A stretch of DNA of 64,000 nt from Cycas panzhihuaensis (lineage: Eukaryota > Cycadophyta), in contig CM041465.1 in NCBI GenBank assembly GCA_023213395.1, positions 199,647,741 through 199,711,740 on the forward strand, written 5' to 3'. The notes under the pieces were generated by a model. It ran no database searches. It was not told the DNA's origin and worked only from the letters and a program-made list of their open reading frames with translations. Position 1 is the stretch's first letter; each line of letters opens with the position of its first letter. Made by a program: the position numbers and the translations under genes. Below are positions 19,431-31,462 of the stretch, one piece after another.

Positions 19431-20570
19431 ACCCGAATCAGATCAAAGAGACTATTGGGTACTGGATTCTAGAGCACAGAAGCACATCTCTTACCAGAGG
19501 TAAAGCTTTGATATGTTGAATGTAAATCAAAGTGGTGCTGAGATAATTCTTGGATATGCTCACGTGTTGCCGGTAGATGGTATCGGTGACGTTTCCATTG
19601 CAGGAGGAAAGTTTTTTGGGGTATATTATATACCCAAGATGCAATTAAACCTTCTGTCTGCTTGGTAGAGCTACAAATAAGATATGAAAGTGGAGCTCTA
19701 TGATGATAAGTGCCTGATAAAGGACCCAAAATAGAACTTTATTGTCATAGCTACCGAGAAAGTCAGATACAACTTCTGGGCGTTTGAAAAGTTTCAATCT
19801 CAGAAGAAATCCTATGCCTTTATTACTAGTGCAAATGACGAAAGTAAACTATGGCACAATCACCTTAGGTACCTTAATTACAGGAGTATTGCACTATTGA
19901 AGAGGTTGAAGATGGTAGAAGGACTATCGTCAGTTACCTGCTCAGATGGTGTATGCGAATGATGCATGTATGGCAAGTATCATCACTATTCTTTTACTCG
20001 GGATAACACCTGGAGAGCCAAGGAGAAGTTGGAGCTTGTACACTCAGACATTATAGGACCACTTGTGTTTGTAGATGATTACACCAGGAAAGCCTAGGTT
20101 TATTTTCTCAAGAACAAGTCAAACGTATTTGATTGCTTCCGTGAGTGGAAAGCGATGGTTGAAAATGAAAGTGATAAGAAAATAAAAACTTTATGAAGTG
20201 ATAATGGTAAGGAATATGATAATAATGCGTTCAATCAGTTCTGTCACAACCATGGTATAAAGCGGGAGTTTATAGTCCCGCATACCCCACAACATAATGG
20301 AGTTACTGAAAGAAGGAACCGTACCATGATAGAGATGGCAAGGTGTATGGTGCATGCTAAAACCTGCCACTGAAGTTTTGAGTAGAAGCTATAGCGATTG
20401 CTATTTATATTTTAAATCGGGTACCCACTCAGGCAGTTCGTAGCATAACCCCTGAAGAGAAATGGACTAGTCAGAAGCCTACCATTAGCCATTTGAGAAT
20501 GTTTGGGTGTATAGCGTATGCCCATATCCTTAATGATACCCACAAGAAATTGGATTGAAAGAGTCTAAAG
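19431..20570 (+). pseudogene. F protease and integrase
   Basis: Protease site reads YWVLDSRAQKHIS (about 19453-19492), with the catalytic DSG changed to DSR. GAG-pre-integrase LWHNHLRYLNYRSIALLKRL (about 19850-19910) and a CxxC with a stop inside it. Integrase core HSDIIGP (about 20042), SDNGKEYD (about 20196) and NGVTERRNRT (about 20295) keep the DDE residues. Stops occur inside CExC, at RKA*VYF and before SDNG. Confidence 0.85.
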
Positions 20571-22540
20571 TGCATATTCATGGGGTATTACACGGAGAAC
20601 AAAGCCTACAGACTATGGAATCCACAGGGGGAGAAGATTGTGGTTTATCGGGATGTTAAATTTGACGAGTAATCAATGTATCATGCTAAAAGAGCATCAA
20701 GGGAACCTTTTTACCCTCCCCTTCTTCCATTCCCATTCTTCAAGCGAAGAGGACGATGAGCTAGTTGATGTAGCACCTAAGGAAGTAGGATCGAGTGGGA
20801 CAAGTAATAGTGAAGAGCCACTATAAGAAGAAGTACCTCCAACAACAGGTCCTTCTATACCTTTATAGGCAAGGAAAACTCTTGAAGATTCCGGTGTGGT
20901 GATGCAAACCCTTACTGATGATAGACGAACCAGAAGTTAGCATGCCAGTCGAACTCTGATGGTCGGCACCAATGACTCCAATGATCCTGAATCATTTGCT
21001 GAAGCGAAAAGAGATCTAAGATAGAGAGCTACAATGGAGGAAGAATATGGTTCTCTGATAAAGAATGATACGTGGGATTTGGTTCCACTACCTCCATCGA
21101 AGAATCTTGTTAGATACAAGTGGGTCTATAAGATAAAGTTCCACTCAGATAGAGAGGTGGACAAGTATAAGGCTAGACTTGTTGCATAGGGATTCAAGTA
21201 GAAAGAAGGAATTGAATATGAGGAGATATTTGCACCAATCTCTAGAATGACAATAGTCTACTTATTCATTTCCTTAGCAGCTGCATTAGATTGGGAGTTA
21301 CAACAAATGGACATTAAGTCTGCATTCCTTAATGGGGATCTAAAGGAGGAGATATACATGTCGTAGCCTCTAGGATTCATTAAGGATGGCCAAGAGCATC
21401 TTGTTTTCCGTTTGAAGAAATCAATCTATGGCCTGAAACAAGCACCACATGCATGGTATGAGAAGATGGATGCCAAGTTAAAAGTTGAAGGTTTTGAAAT
21501 TTTAGAACTCGACCCAAACCTGTATATGAAAAGAAGAGGGATTTCTGTAGTTGCTTGCGTGGTGTATGTGGATGATCTAATCATTGGTAGTAATTGTGGC
21601 AAGGCTATAGCCGAAGTCAAATCTAATTTAGGAGCTTCATTCGACATGACAAATCTTGGGAAACTTCACTATTTCTTGGGTATTCAGATCAGGCAGGTGG
21701 AAGATAAGATCATATTGTTGCAATCATAGTATGTCAAGAACTTACTAGAGAGATTTGGGATGCAGCACTACAAACATGTTGTAACACCATGTGTCAAAGG
21801 CACAAGATTGCAGAAGGATATGGCCCAACCTTATGTAGATGGCACAAAGTATCGCCAGTTGGTAGGAAGTCTCATTTATTTGACTCATACTAGGCCAAAT
21901 ATTGTATACGATGTTGGATTGGTTTCCCGCTACATGCAAAATCCACAGGAGCCTCATTTGGTGGCAACAAAGTGGATTTTGAAATATCTAAAGGGGACAA
22001 TCAATTTTGGTCTTGAATACTGCAGAGGTGAGAAGATCAGGTTACATGGCTATACAGATGCTAACTGGGGAGGAAATTCTGACAATCAGAAGTCCGCTAC
22101 TAGATACCTGTTTAGTATTGGCAATGGATTTGTTTCGTGGCAGTTGAAAAAGTAGGAGACAGTGGTGCTATCTTCTATAGAAGTAGAATATCAAGGACTC
22201 AGTGTTAGTGCAAAAGAAGCAGCATGGTTGCCAGGTCTCTTGGAATTTCTTGGTGTTTCCAATGGACATCTGATTCTCTTTGTTGATAATCAGAGTACCA
22301 TTCGTCTATCAAAGAATCCAGAGTTTTATATACGTACAAAGCATATTGAGATTCAACACCATTACATTCATGAGCTAATCAAGTCAGGGAAACTGTAGGT
22401 TGACTATTGTCCGAGTGAATTACAACTTGTGGATGTGTTTACCAAGCCACTTACTAAAGACCAATTCACGAAGATGCGTACCGCATTAGGACTCACCGAT
22501 GTTATCCTTGAGGGGGGATGTATCAACAAGGATAAAGAAG
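20571..22540 (+). pseudogene. F reverse transcriptase and RNase H
   Basis: An acidic linker (20638-20826) precedes RT: MEEEYGSLIKNDTWDLV (about 21030), YKWVYKIKFH, KARLVA, QMDIKSAFLNGDLKEEIYM (catalytic Asp), then the open segment 21412-21729 with SIYGLKQAPHAWYEK and catalytic YVDD (about 21564). RNase H is in 21760-22155 (YTDANWGG) and 22162-22398 (DNQSTIRL, RTKHIEIQHHYI), ending DVFTKPL near 22440. TAG codons stand at expected Gln positions in VA*GFK*KEG, MS*PLGF, QS*YVKN and KK*ETV. Confidence 0.9.
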
Positions 22541-22608
22541 CTGTAGGATAGTCCTAACCTTCATAATAACTCAACTGCTATATATTGTAGTTTCCCCACA
22601 TTCACATT

Positions 22609-22617
22609 AAGGGGGGA
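22609..22617 (+). other. F polypurine tract
   Basis: AAGGGGGGA directly before the 3' LTR. Confidence 0.9.
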
Positions 22618-22975
22618 TGTTAGCATGGCAATTAATTATTAAGCCACTTAATTAATATTAATGTGGTTTAATTATCTAAAAAGGTGTAAGTGAAAAGGTA
22701 CGATTTATTTAGAGGGTCACAACCCTAAATGGGTGACACCTCTTGGAGAGTATATATGCCTTGAGGCCTTGTGTATTTGATCATCCAAGTTCATTGTGTA
22801 ATAATCAATGATCCCTTGAGGATCCTTTTGTGGTGGGTTTTTTCCCGAAAGGGTTTTCCATGTATATACTATGTTCTGTGCATCTGTTTTCTATATTTTC
22901 AATTTGTTGCTTGATGTGTATGGTTAAACATCCTGCGGTTGAGAACATCTGTGTATGATTTCATGTTCTCGAACA
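22618..22975 (+). repeat. F 3' LTR
   Basis: Partner of 16808-17165 with no length difference; followed by GAGAT (TSD). Confidence 0.95.
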
Positions 22976-23694
22976 GAGATCATTTTGATAACCAACTGAG
23001 AAAACTAAAACTTTAATATAAGATTAAAATATACCTAATCTAATATCTGTCATAGCCATGGGTATGCACGTACCACTCTTTGGAGGAGGTATATAGCTGC
23101 TCATTAGTGAACCAGTTAAGGATTAGGAGTACTTGGGCTCTGTTGTGAATTATATTTCATCATCAAGTACAATTGTAGGTATCATGGGTGAAGGCTAACT
23201 TAATTCTACTAGAATCCTAGGCATCCCTTCAATAAGATCAACTACACATTAGACACAAGTTAGAGATTATTGGGTTGATTATGCATCCTACATTTGAGTT
23301 TTAAGTTATGTATACCTAATGATGTCAACTTCCACATTGGCCTATAATCTTATATATTGACCACTTACTTATTTGTAAAATATGATCCATAGTATAATCA
23401 TAATCATAGTACTTCTCATATTCCTAGTACATCAAGTTAATATTTACCACAAGTGTTAATGGCCAATTTTCATCATAATGCTTCTCAAATTATTGTTATC
23501 TTAGGTTAATATATGTCATAAGTGTTAGTGACTTTTCTCTAAGTTGCTCCCTTCATTTTTGAGCAACCATTCTCACTTCTTATTCCTTCTACTGTACTAC
23601 TTCATTATATCTCCCATTTGTAAACAATGATTAGTCATTTATTGCCATCACTTTTATAGTCCCTTATTCATTTCTTTCCTTTTCAAAAGACACC
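22976..23694 (+). other. E leader, part 2
   Basis: Continuation of the E leader after F. Non-coding, AT-rich, with short repeats such as GTTAATAT.T.CCACAAGTGTTA / GTTAATATATGTCATAAGTGTTA (23440-23530). No ORF supported. Confidence 0.55.
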
Positions 23695-24880
23695 ATGTCT
23701 TCACAATTCAAGCAAAATGTAAACTACATTCTTAAAGGGAAAGAAAATTGGGACATGTAGTTCACTGGTATCAGAAATGCTATAAAGTATGAAGGTCTTT
23801 GGAGAGATCACTTGTAACTTATACCATTTGTTGCTACTATAGTTACCACAACTGCTTCTAGAGGGGGTGCTCCAACTAATCCTATTGAGGTTGCAGCCAA
23901 ATGCCAATGGGAACTTGATGATGATAAAATCTATATAGGGATACTTCTTGTCACTGATTATTCCCTACATAATCTCATTAATGAAGATGTACATAATATA
24001 GCATGGAAAATTATTGAAGTTCTTAAGAAGAACTTTAATGCTAAATTAGATTTAAAATTTATTCACTTAGTACTGAAGATGAACAAATAAAAAATGCAGA
24101 AAGGACATGCAAGTGAGACAATCAATCTTCTTTGTCCAATTAAGTAAACCATTGATAAATATTTCAAAACTCAATGTATTACATGGACTTTCTTGACTCA
24201 GTCATGTCTCCATATTCTAGATTACAAAAATCTATTGGGAAGTCTTCAATCTAGTGGCACTTTGAAGACTCTAAACTTTGAGGCTCTTGCTAATAAGTTC
24301 ATTGAATTTGATAAGATCTTTGATACCAACTTTGCCACTACATTAGATCTAATTAATACTTCTCTTAAAGTGGAAGAAGATATTTTTTATACCAAAAATC
24401 AAGGTTAATACTCTCATAGATGTGGTAATTCTTGTGGAAGAGGTAGAAATAGACAACAAGGACGACGTCTTCTTGGTCAACAAGCTCCTCAACTCTAATA
24501 AAAATAGTCTAAAGTCCAAGGCTAAAATAATCAACCTAGACCCAGATCCAGTAATTATAGATAATCCAACCAGTCCAATACTTCTTTTGGGACTGGAAAT
24601 CAAATAATATATGCCAAAGGTATAATAGAAAATGACACTATACTAAAAATTATAGAACTGTCACCAACAAACTACCAAGCTATCAATAGTGCTATGGTGA
24701 ATATAATGTTAATAATACTTCTTTTAAAGATGCTTCCAGAGGAATACAATTTACTTATGCACACCTTTAAAGAATTAGGACTATTTCATCAAATGTTATT
24801 GATAGATCTGCTAAGTATATTGAGACTCATTATGGCTATGTTTATTCACTTTTGCCTTCACCACTTGGAGTTGTAAATAG
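23695..24880 (+). pseudogene. E gag
   Basis: ATG at 23695, preceded by CACC. The N-terminus contains YILKGKENWDM followed by a stop at an expected Trp, then GIRNAIKYEGLW. Later parts (CQWELDDDK, AWKIIEVLKKNF, FLTQSCLHILDY, IEFDKIFDTNFATTLDLI) match the copia Gag UBN2 layout. Reading frame changes near 24100 and 24400. A basic, Asn/Gln-rich tail follows without an intact CCHC. Confidence 0.8.
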
Positions 24881-26908
24881 TGCCACCTCAAATACTTCAT
24901 CTTGGATCATGGATACTGGAGAAATAGAACATATGACTTGTCATCGCCAGTTCTCTCAAGATTTTGACTTTGAAGTTTGTGGTGTTATACATATGGCTGA
25001 CAAATTATCTCAGCCAATCGAAGGACTTAGAACTATTTGCCTGAAACTCTCAAGCCTTCTAGATTTTACCCTTGTTAATGTTTTATATATTCTTACTCTG
25101 ACACAGAACTTGCTCTCCTTATTTACCCTTGTCTCTCATGGATTTGATCTGAGTATAACTGCACATAATCAAACTCTTTGTCATTCACCCTCCTTCAAAT
25201 GCTATGGTTATGACTAGAATACTTAATGGCAAACTATTTTGCCTAACTGGCTCACCATCCTCTAAAGCTAATTATGTTGATAATGACTCTGCTTTTACCA
25301 CAACCCTGACTACTCAAAAGTTATCATAAGTGGTGGTATAGCATACTCGTATGGGCTATATCAAAATTGATCATTTAAGAGAACTATATGCCACTCTTTC
25401 TAGTATGCCTAGGCTCTCCTCTAAGCCCTTCAAATGTGAAATATGTATCATTGTCAAATCTTAAAGATAACCCTTTCTTCGTAGTCAGTGGAAATCTAGC
25501 CAACCTTTACAGCTTGTACACTCAATTATATGCGGTCCTATGCTCACCCCTTCTCTCAAATATAAGTGGTACATTTTACCAAGAAAGTATGAGTTGCTTT
25601 TCTTGCAAAGAAAGATGAAGCCTTTTCTATGTTTCAAGCTTTCATGGCCTGCATGGAAAATGAATCTGGATTCAAGATCAAAATACTCAGGACTGCCAAT
25701 GATGGCGATTACACCTCTAATGAGTTTGAATCATACATACGCCACCATAGGATCAAACATCAGACCATTGTTGAAGGTATACCCCAGCAAAATTGAGTTG
25801 TTGAGCACATGAACAGGATCATCATGAACATAGCTAGTGCTATGCTAGTATATAAGAATGTCCCTATTTATCTTTGGGTTAAGGCTATCTAAACTACCAT
25901 GTATTGTATCGACATTGTTAGTCCCTCCAAGCTCGAACCCTTTCTATATGAAATGTGGTATAAACGAACCCACTCTATCTCCTACTTTAGAATTTTTGGC
26001 TCTACTTATTATGCTTACATTCTAGAGTAACACAGAAACAAGCTATGAGATAGAGCCCTCAAAGTTATCTTTATCGAATACCTTATAGATAGAAAGGAGT
26101 ACAAGGTATTTCTACTTTCACATAAAATCATCATCACTAGAGATGTTATCTTTGTAGAGATTGAAGATCAATTACTTAGAATTAACTCCAAGATACCTTC
26201 ATACCAATTTAATGATGCTACTGAATTTGATATCTAGATTCTAAAATTTAGGGGAGGAGATACTCAACAGTTACTCAAAATCTTATAATTTAATAATAGA
26301 GCCTCAGAGGATATAAGTTGTGACTCCTAACCAATGTGTGCATAGCCAACACCATAATTTAAGAACAACCTAGTTAACAAAGGTAAAACCATAACAGAAG
26401 GACCACCTTCTCTAACATCAATGGCTGACCTATCTTCTCCAGTATCGTTAACTTCCTCCGTGCCAAATATTTCATATGATTCTTTTCAAGATCAAAATAA
26501 AGACCAAGAGACTATGGAAATGAAAACCTCATTCCTAACTCGAGGTTTTTGTGAAGCCTACCAGCTATACAAGGACATACGACCAGATGAGGTAGGCAAA
26601 ACTAGCACTAGAAGTCTCCATAGAGCAAGGATGCATGAATCACTTTTTGTTGAGCTTAAACTAGCATAACTAAACCTTGCTCTTAATGAAAAGCACCTAA
26701 CGTACCAAGAAGTTATAAAGCATGTAGCTTGGAGAAATGCCATGAACAAAGAGTACCAATCTCTTATCAAGAATGGTATATAAAAGCTTACTGATCTACC
26801 ACTTCGAAGAAAGGTAGTCCAAAAGAAATAGGTGTTAAAAAGTAAGTACAGATCAGATGGCACCCTAGAAAAATACAAGGCAAGGTTAGTAGTAAAAGGA
26901 TTCATGCA
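24881..26908 (+). pseudogene. E protease, integrase and RT N-terminus
   Basis: The open stretch 24852-25217 holds SSWIMDTGEIEHMT, a copia protease site (DTG). Integrase landmarks are VHSIICGPM (about 25515), a TANDGDYTSNEF-type segment (about 25692) and QQN*VVEHMNR (about 25790). Linker ORF 26421-26669. RT begins AWRNAMNKEYQSLIKNG (about 26730) and runs through KYKARLVVKGF to 26908, where B is inserted. Several stops and frame changes. Confidence 0.85.
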
Positions 26909-26913
26909 AAGGG

Positions 26914-27262
26914 TGATAGATTTAGAGGAGTAGAGTAGGACTTTAGAATGATTGCATTTTGAGAAAATACGTGATTTCTGATAGTTGGCAATGTTAAAAA
27001 GTACCAGGGAGGTATTCCCACCCTTTAAATAAAGTTTTTAGGGAGATGACAAGCGCCATCACCCTACTTACATGTTAGCCAATATATAATTTAAAATATA
27101 TTAAAAAAATAACAATAATAAATAAAAGTGCATACCTTAATAAAGTGGTACTAGCTCCTGATGGCTATTGGGAGGCTCAAGGTGCCATAGGGGCCCTCAA
27201 AGATGGCTTTGAGGGGCTCTAGGTACATATGTTTTTTAATAACATTGGGATTATTCCCAACA
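26914..27262 (-). repeat. B 3' LTR
   Basis: TG..CA, aligned with 35688-36036; edge palindrome at 27245-27260, U3 hairpin at 27189-27220. Confidence 0.95.
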
Positions 27263-28296
27263 TTCTCCCCTATAAGCCCAATATGTATGACTCCCAAATT
27301 GTCTCTAAACTTCTTGAATTTAATCTTTCCTAAAGCCTTTGTAAAAATATCTGCTGTCTGATTTTTTGTGCTACAATAAGTCAATACGATCTCATATGCT
27401 TGTACAAGTTCACGAATAAAGTGGTGTTGAGTCTCAATATGTTTTGTTCTACCATGGAATACCAAATTTTTGGTCATTTGGATAGCGCTTTGATTGTCAC
27501 ACCAAATTCTAGTGGGGCCTTATTGTTTAATCTGAAAATCTTGTAAAAGTCTTCTTAACCATATTAATTCACAAGCTCCTAAAATTGTAGCTTTATACTC
27601 TGCCTTGGCTGTAGATAAGAAAATAATATTTTACTTCTTTGTACTCTAAGCTACTACTGTTCATCCCATACTGAATACATAACCCATGGTAGACTTTCTA
27701 TCATCTATATCACCTGCCAAATCTAAATCTATATAACCAATTAACTAAAATTTGGATGTGGCTTTGTAATATAACCCAAAATCTAGAGTCCCTTTAAGGT
27801 ATCTAACGATTATTTTGGTAGCTTGCCAATGAGATGTCTTTGGATCCTACATAAACCTAGACATAACATTGACTAAATATGTTATATCTGGTCAAGTAAA
27901 TATTAAATATATTAGGCTGCCAATGAGTTGTCTATAGAGAGTGGGATCAACCGAAGTTGAGTCATCTGTCTTAGAAAGTTTGATTCCAATTTCTGCTGGT
28001 ATTATCAATGGTTTAAAATTTATCATTCTGAATCTTTATAGTAGATCTAATATATATTTACGTTGAGAGATAAAGATTCCTTATTTATCCTGCCAGACTT
28101 CCAATCCTAGGAAGTAATATATAAGGCCTAAGTTTGTCATCTCAAATTCCTTATATATAACATCTTTAAACTGATGTAAAAGATGAGAGTCATTTCTAGT
28201 ATAAATTAAATCATCCACATAAAGGCCTATAATCAATATCGAATTTCCCTTGATTTGAGTGTATAGGTTTAGATCTGCTTAAAATCTTTCAAACCC
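27151..28296 (-). pseudogene. B RT C-terminus and RNase H
   Basis: Terminal ORF 27151-27477 has RTKHIETQHHFIREL, FTKALGKIKF and GVIHIGL and reads through the polypurine tract into the LTR, stopping at 27151. Upstream, fragments matching the A RNase H and connection domain are readable with many stops (about 27500-28290). Confidence 0.85.
27263..27271 (-). other. B polypurine tract
   Basis: Minus strand AGGGGAGAA next to the 3' LTR; also inside the open pol frame, as in A. Confidence 0.85.
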
Positions 28297-28751
28297 TTAA
28301 TCCCTAAAATACCTGTCTATGTGGGAATACCAAGCCTTAGGTGCTTGTTTTAGACCATATAGTGTCTTCTTTAACTTGTACACTTTGTTTTCTCCCCCCT
28401 TGACTTCAAACTGAGCAGTTGAGTGACATAGATATCTTCTTTGACATAACCATTTAAGAAAGCACTTTTCACATCCATTTGATAAAATTTCCAACCTATT
28501 TGGGTGACTAAACTTATCATCATATGAATAGATTCCATCTTAGCAACTGAGGCAAATGTTTCTATATAGTCTATGCATTCTCTTTGGGCATATCCTTTTG
28601 CAACTAATCGAGCTTTATATTTATCGATGGAGCCATCAGTGTAGAACTTAATCTTATAGACCCATTTGGTGCCAATAGCTCTCTTCTTTGGTGGTAAGTC
28701 TACGAGTTCCCAAGTATCATTATTAATAATGGACTTATATTTCTCTTTCAT
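28297..28751 (-). pseudogene. B reverse transcriptase fragments
   Basis: ORF 28371-28751 carries YKSIINNDTWELVDLPP, GTKWVYK, KARLVAKGYAQ and [22 protein letters not shown] 28297-28494, in another frame, continues [16 protein letters not shown] frameshift lies near 28420. The catalytic YVDD region maps to about 28200-28230 outside these ORFs. Confidence 0.88.
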
Positions 28752-30300
28752 AGATTTCTGCCAACATTCATGTTAATTAGCCTCATCAAAGGTTTGGGGC
28801 TCATGAATTTCAAATACCTTGCTCATTAGGGTAAAGTTGACCCTACGTGAACATGTAGATCTTCTATTGTTATCTAATATATTTCCCAAGTCATGGTTGC
28901 GTTGAACCCATTTGGGTATATGTTGTAGTGGAGGTTGAGATGATGTTCCCTCTATAGTAGGTTCCTAGATATTTCTCCACATAAGAGGCACATTTTTGGA
29001 TTTACTTAATGTGTCAAATCTAATAGCAATCCTCTTCTATTTTTCCTGATTATCTTGGTAGTAGGTGTCTTTCTAAACTTTGATGTCTTTACTAACCATA
29101 ACTTTTCTTGATTTTAAATCATAGACTTTGTAGGATTTAGAAGATTCACTATAGCTAATAAAAATATATTTGACACTATGGTCATCTAACTTAGTTCTTC
29201 TTTGATCATGAATATAAGCATATGCTAGACATCTAAATACCCTAAGATGATGTATACTTGGTTTATAACTGGTCCATGCTTCTTCTAGAGTTTTTCACCT
29301 AAGTGCTTTGGTGGAACATCTATTAAGTAAGTAGATGTTTGTATAAACTACTTCAGCCTAAAATTCATGGCCCAAGTTTTTATCTTTAAGCATACATCGT
29401 TCCATTTTAACGATAGTTCTATTTTTTCTTTCTGCTACTCCATTTTGTTATGGGGTATAAGGGTTGGTAAATTATCTCTTAATACCATGGTGGATACAAT
29501 AATCCTTAAAATCATTAGATATAAACTCTCCCCCATTACCTGATCTTAGAGAAAGGATATGATATCCACTTTATCACTTAACAAAGGTTTTGAACTCAAC
29601 AAAGTGGTTGAAAGCATTGGATTTATATTTTAGAAAAAAAACCCATGTCTTTCTTGTGAAGTTATCAATAAATGTGAGAAAATACTTTGTACCTACTAAG
29701 GAGGAAGTAGTTATCAGTCCATAAATATTTCTGTATACTAGTTAAAAAGAGGCAGATGCTCGATGGCTAAAATCTGGAAAGCTTTCTCTATATTGTTTGG
29801 CAAGAAGGCATCCCTCACACAACTTTTTATTAACATCAATAGGTGATAAACCATTAACCATATCCAACCTTTTCATAAGAGCTAAACTATTGTAGTTAAG
29901 GTGACCAAAACGTCTATGCCATAAATTACTATTTATTATAGTTGAAGTTCTAAGGGTATGGGTATCTGAAGAAGTGAGAATAAGCTTAATTAAATGATCT
30001 TTAGTCATTATACCTTTGGCAACAATAGCTTTATTTTTCTTCTTATCTTTGATGACACATTTACCATTGTCAAAATCACCTTATAATCTTGTCCCATCAT
30101 TTGTCCTACCGATAGCAAGTTTTTTCTTAGGGTAGGGATGTATAAGACATCATCTAAGTATCTATATTCACTAATATTAGTTAACAAGGCAATGCTACCT
30201 TTCCCGACTGATTCATGGGAAGTATTGTCTCTAAACATGATTGACCCTTTTATGTTTTTATCCAAGATTTGAAATAAATATTCTTTATGGGTCATGTGGG
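28752..30300 (-). pseudogene. B protease C-terminus and integrase
   Basis: ORF 30008-30295 starts MTHKEYLFQ just after the protease site (the DSG itself is altered near 30310-30360). ORF 29742-30008 holds an intact pre-integrase zinc motif, LWHRRFGHLNYNSLALMKRL with CEGC. The integrase core and linker continue in broken frames (29050-29740). B keeps the seven codons missing from A. Confidence 0.85.
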
Positions 30301-31462
30301 TTGAACAACCTGAATCGATATACTAACTATCATCCTCTTCTTGGATCGATATACCAACTATCATCCTCTTCTTCCTTAGCAGAAAAACTAGATAGAAATA
30401 ACCTATTATTAACCTTTAATTTTGATGAATTTGAAGCATGTTCTCTAGATAGTGCTCCATGTTTTAAAAAATATTTATCTTCAGTATAATCATTTCTATA
30501 ATAATAAGTACAATACAATAGATCTTTTCTCCCATAACTTAGGCTTCAACTTCTTAGTTGAGAACAATCAATATTGAAAAATCTCCCTATTTTCTCATAA
30601 GATTAAGGAGGATTATTTCTTGGTCCATTGTTATGATATTTCTAAGTTGATTTTGAAGGTTGAGAATTCTCATGACAATGTGAACAGTAAGGATGATTCT
30701 CAACTTGTCTCATTTGATTGGGATTTCTTGGAGGATCTTCATGTTGTTAGGGTCCTACTTACCTCTTTTGGTGAGGGGCTTGATATCATGGAGGATCTTA
30801 TCTGGTTTTATTTCTAGGATTTCTACCTTTTCTCCTTGGAGGAGATTCCTTTTGTCTTAAGGTTTCTGCTTTGGAGTTATATTTGATGTGGGCCTTTGTA
30901 GCAAATATATATTCTAAAGATCTATTTGTATTTTGTTGCTCTTTTATAGACATGAGCATGGCACTAAGTTATTCCACTTTGAGGGTACTTAGATCTTTTG
31001 ATATACCAATACTAGTAGCTACCATTTCAAAATGTCTTACAACTCCTACACATCTAAGGATCATTTTAACTACTCTTTGTTTGGTTAGGGTATCCCTAAG
31101 TGACCTTATTTGGTTAATAATATCTTGGACTTTGATCATGAATTTAGTTACTGATTCATGAGGCATCATATATAAATTTTTTAACTTACTTCTTAAGTTT
31201 TATAGTTTAGAAAAGACGACTCTTTCATATATAAGTTGTAAAGTGTCCTAAGCTTCTTTAGACTTAACTAATTCACTAACTCTTGGAAATCCTTTTTAAC
31301 ATTTTCTGCATCAGACAGATTTGGTCCTAATTCATTGTAACTGGTTCACACAATATCCTATATATCGTTAGCTATGAGGATGGGTCTCATCCTCCTACTC
31401 TAGTTTAGAAAATTATTTCCATCAAATTTTGGGATAATCATACTCCCAAAGATGGACATCAT
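30301..31462 (-). pseudogene. B gag
   Basis: ATG at 31460-31462; the N-terminal frame shows IIPKFDGNNF as in A. A stretch found in A between the N-terminus and the ESIKSKEAW region is missing. ORF 30969-31169 covers HESVTKFMIKVQDI to ISKDLSTLKVE. The zinc-knuckle region in ORF 30330-30518 reads CTYYYRNDYTEDKY, with CCHC ligands replaced by Tyr. A short segment around 30320-30365 is duplicated in tandem. Confidence 0.82.

Larger units (their letters stand above)
16808..22975 (+). mobile_element. F: Ty1/copia retrotransposon nested in E leader
   Basis: 6168 bp with two 358-bp LTRs (about 35 differences, about 90% identity), TG..CA ends, 4/5 target duplication AAGAT / GAGAT (16803-16807, 22976-22980), PBS and G-rich polypurine tract in place. 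Full copia domain order is readable. Every coding block carries stops, mostly explainable as C-to-T or G-to-A changes. Confidence 0.95.

Noticed and set aside
19431-22400. TAG read as glutamine (reassigned stop codon) in element F
   Set aside because: TAG falls often at Gln positions, but TGA and TAA stops, frameshifts and Trp-to-stop changes occur in the same genes, and neighbouring elements use ordinary CAG/CAA. Deamination decay explains all of it.
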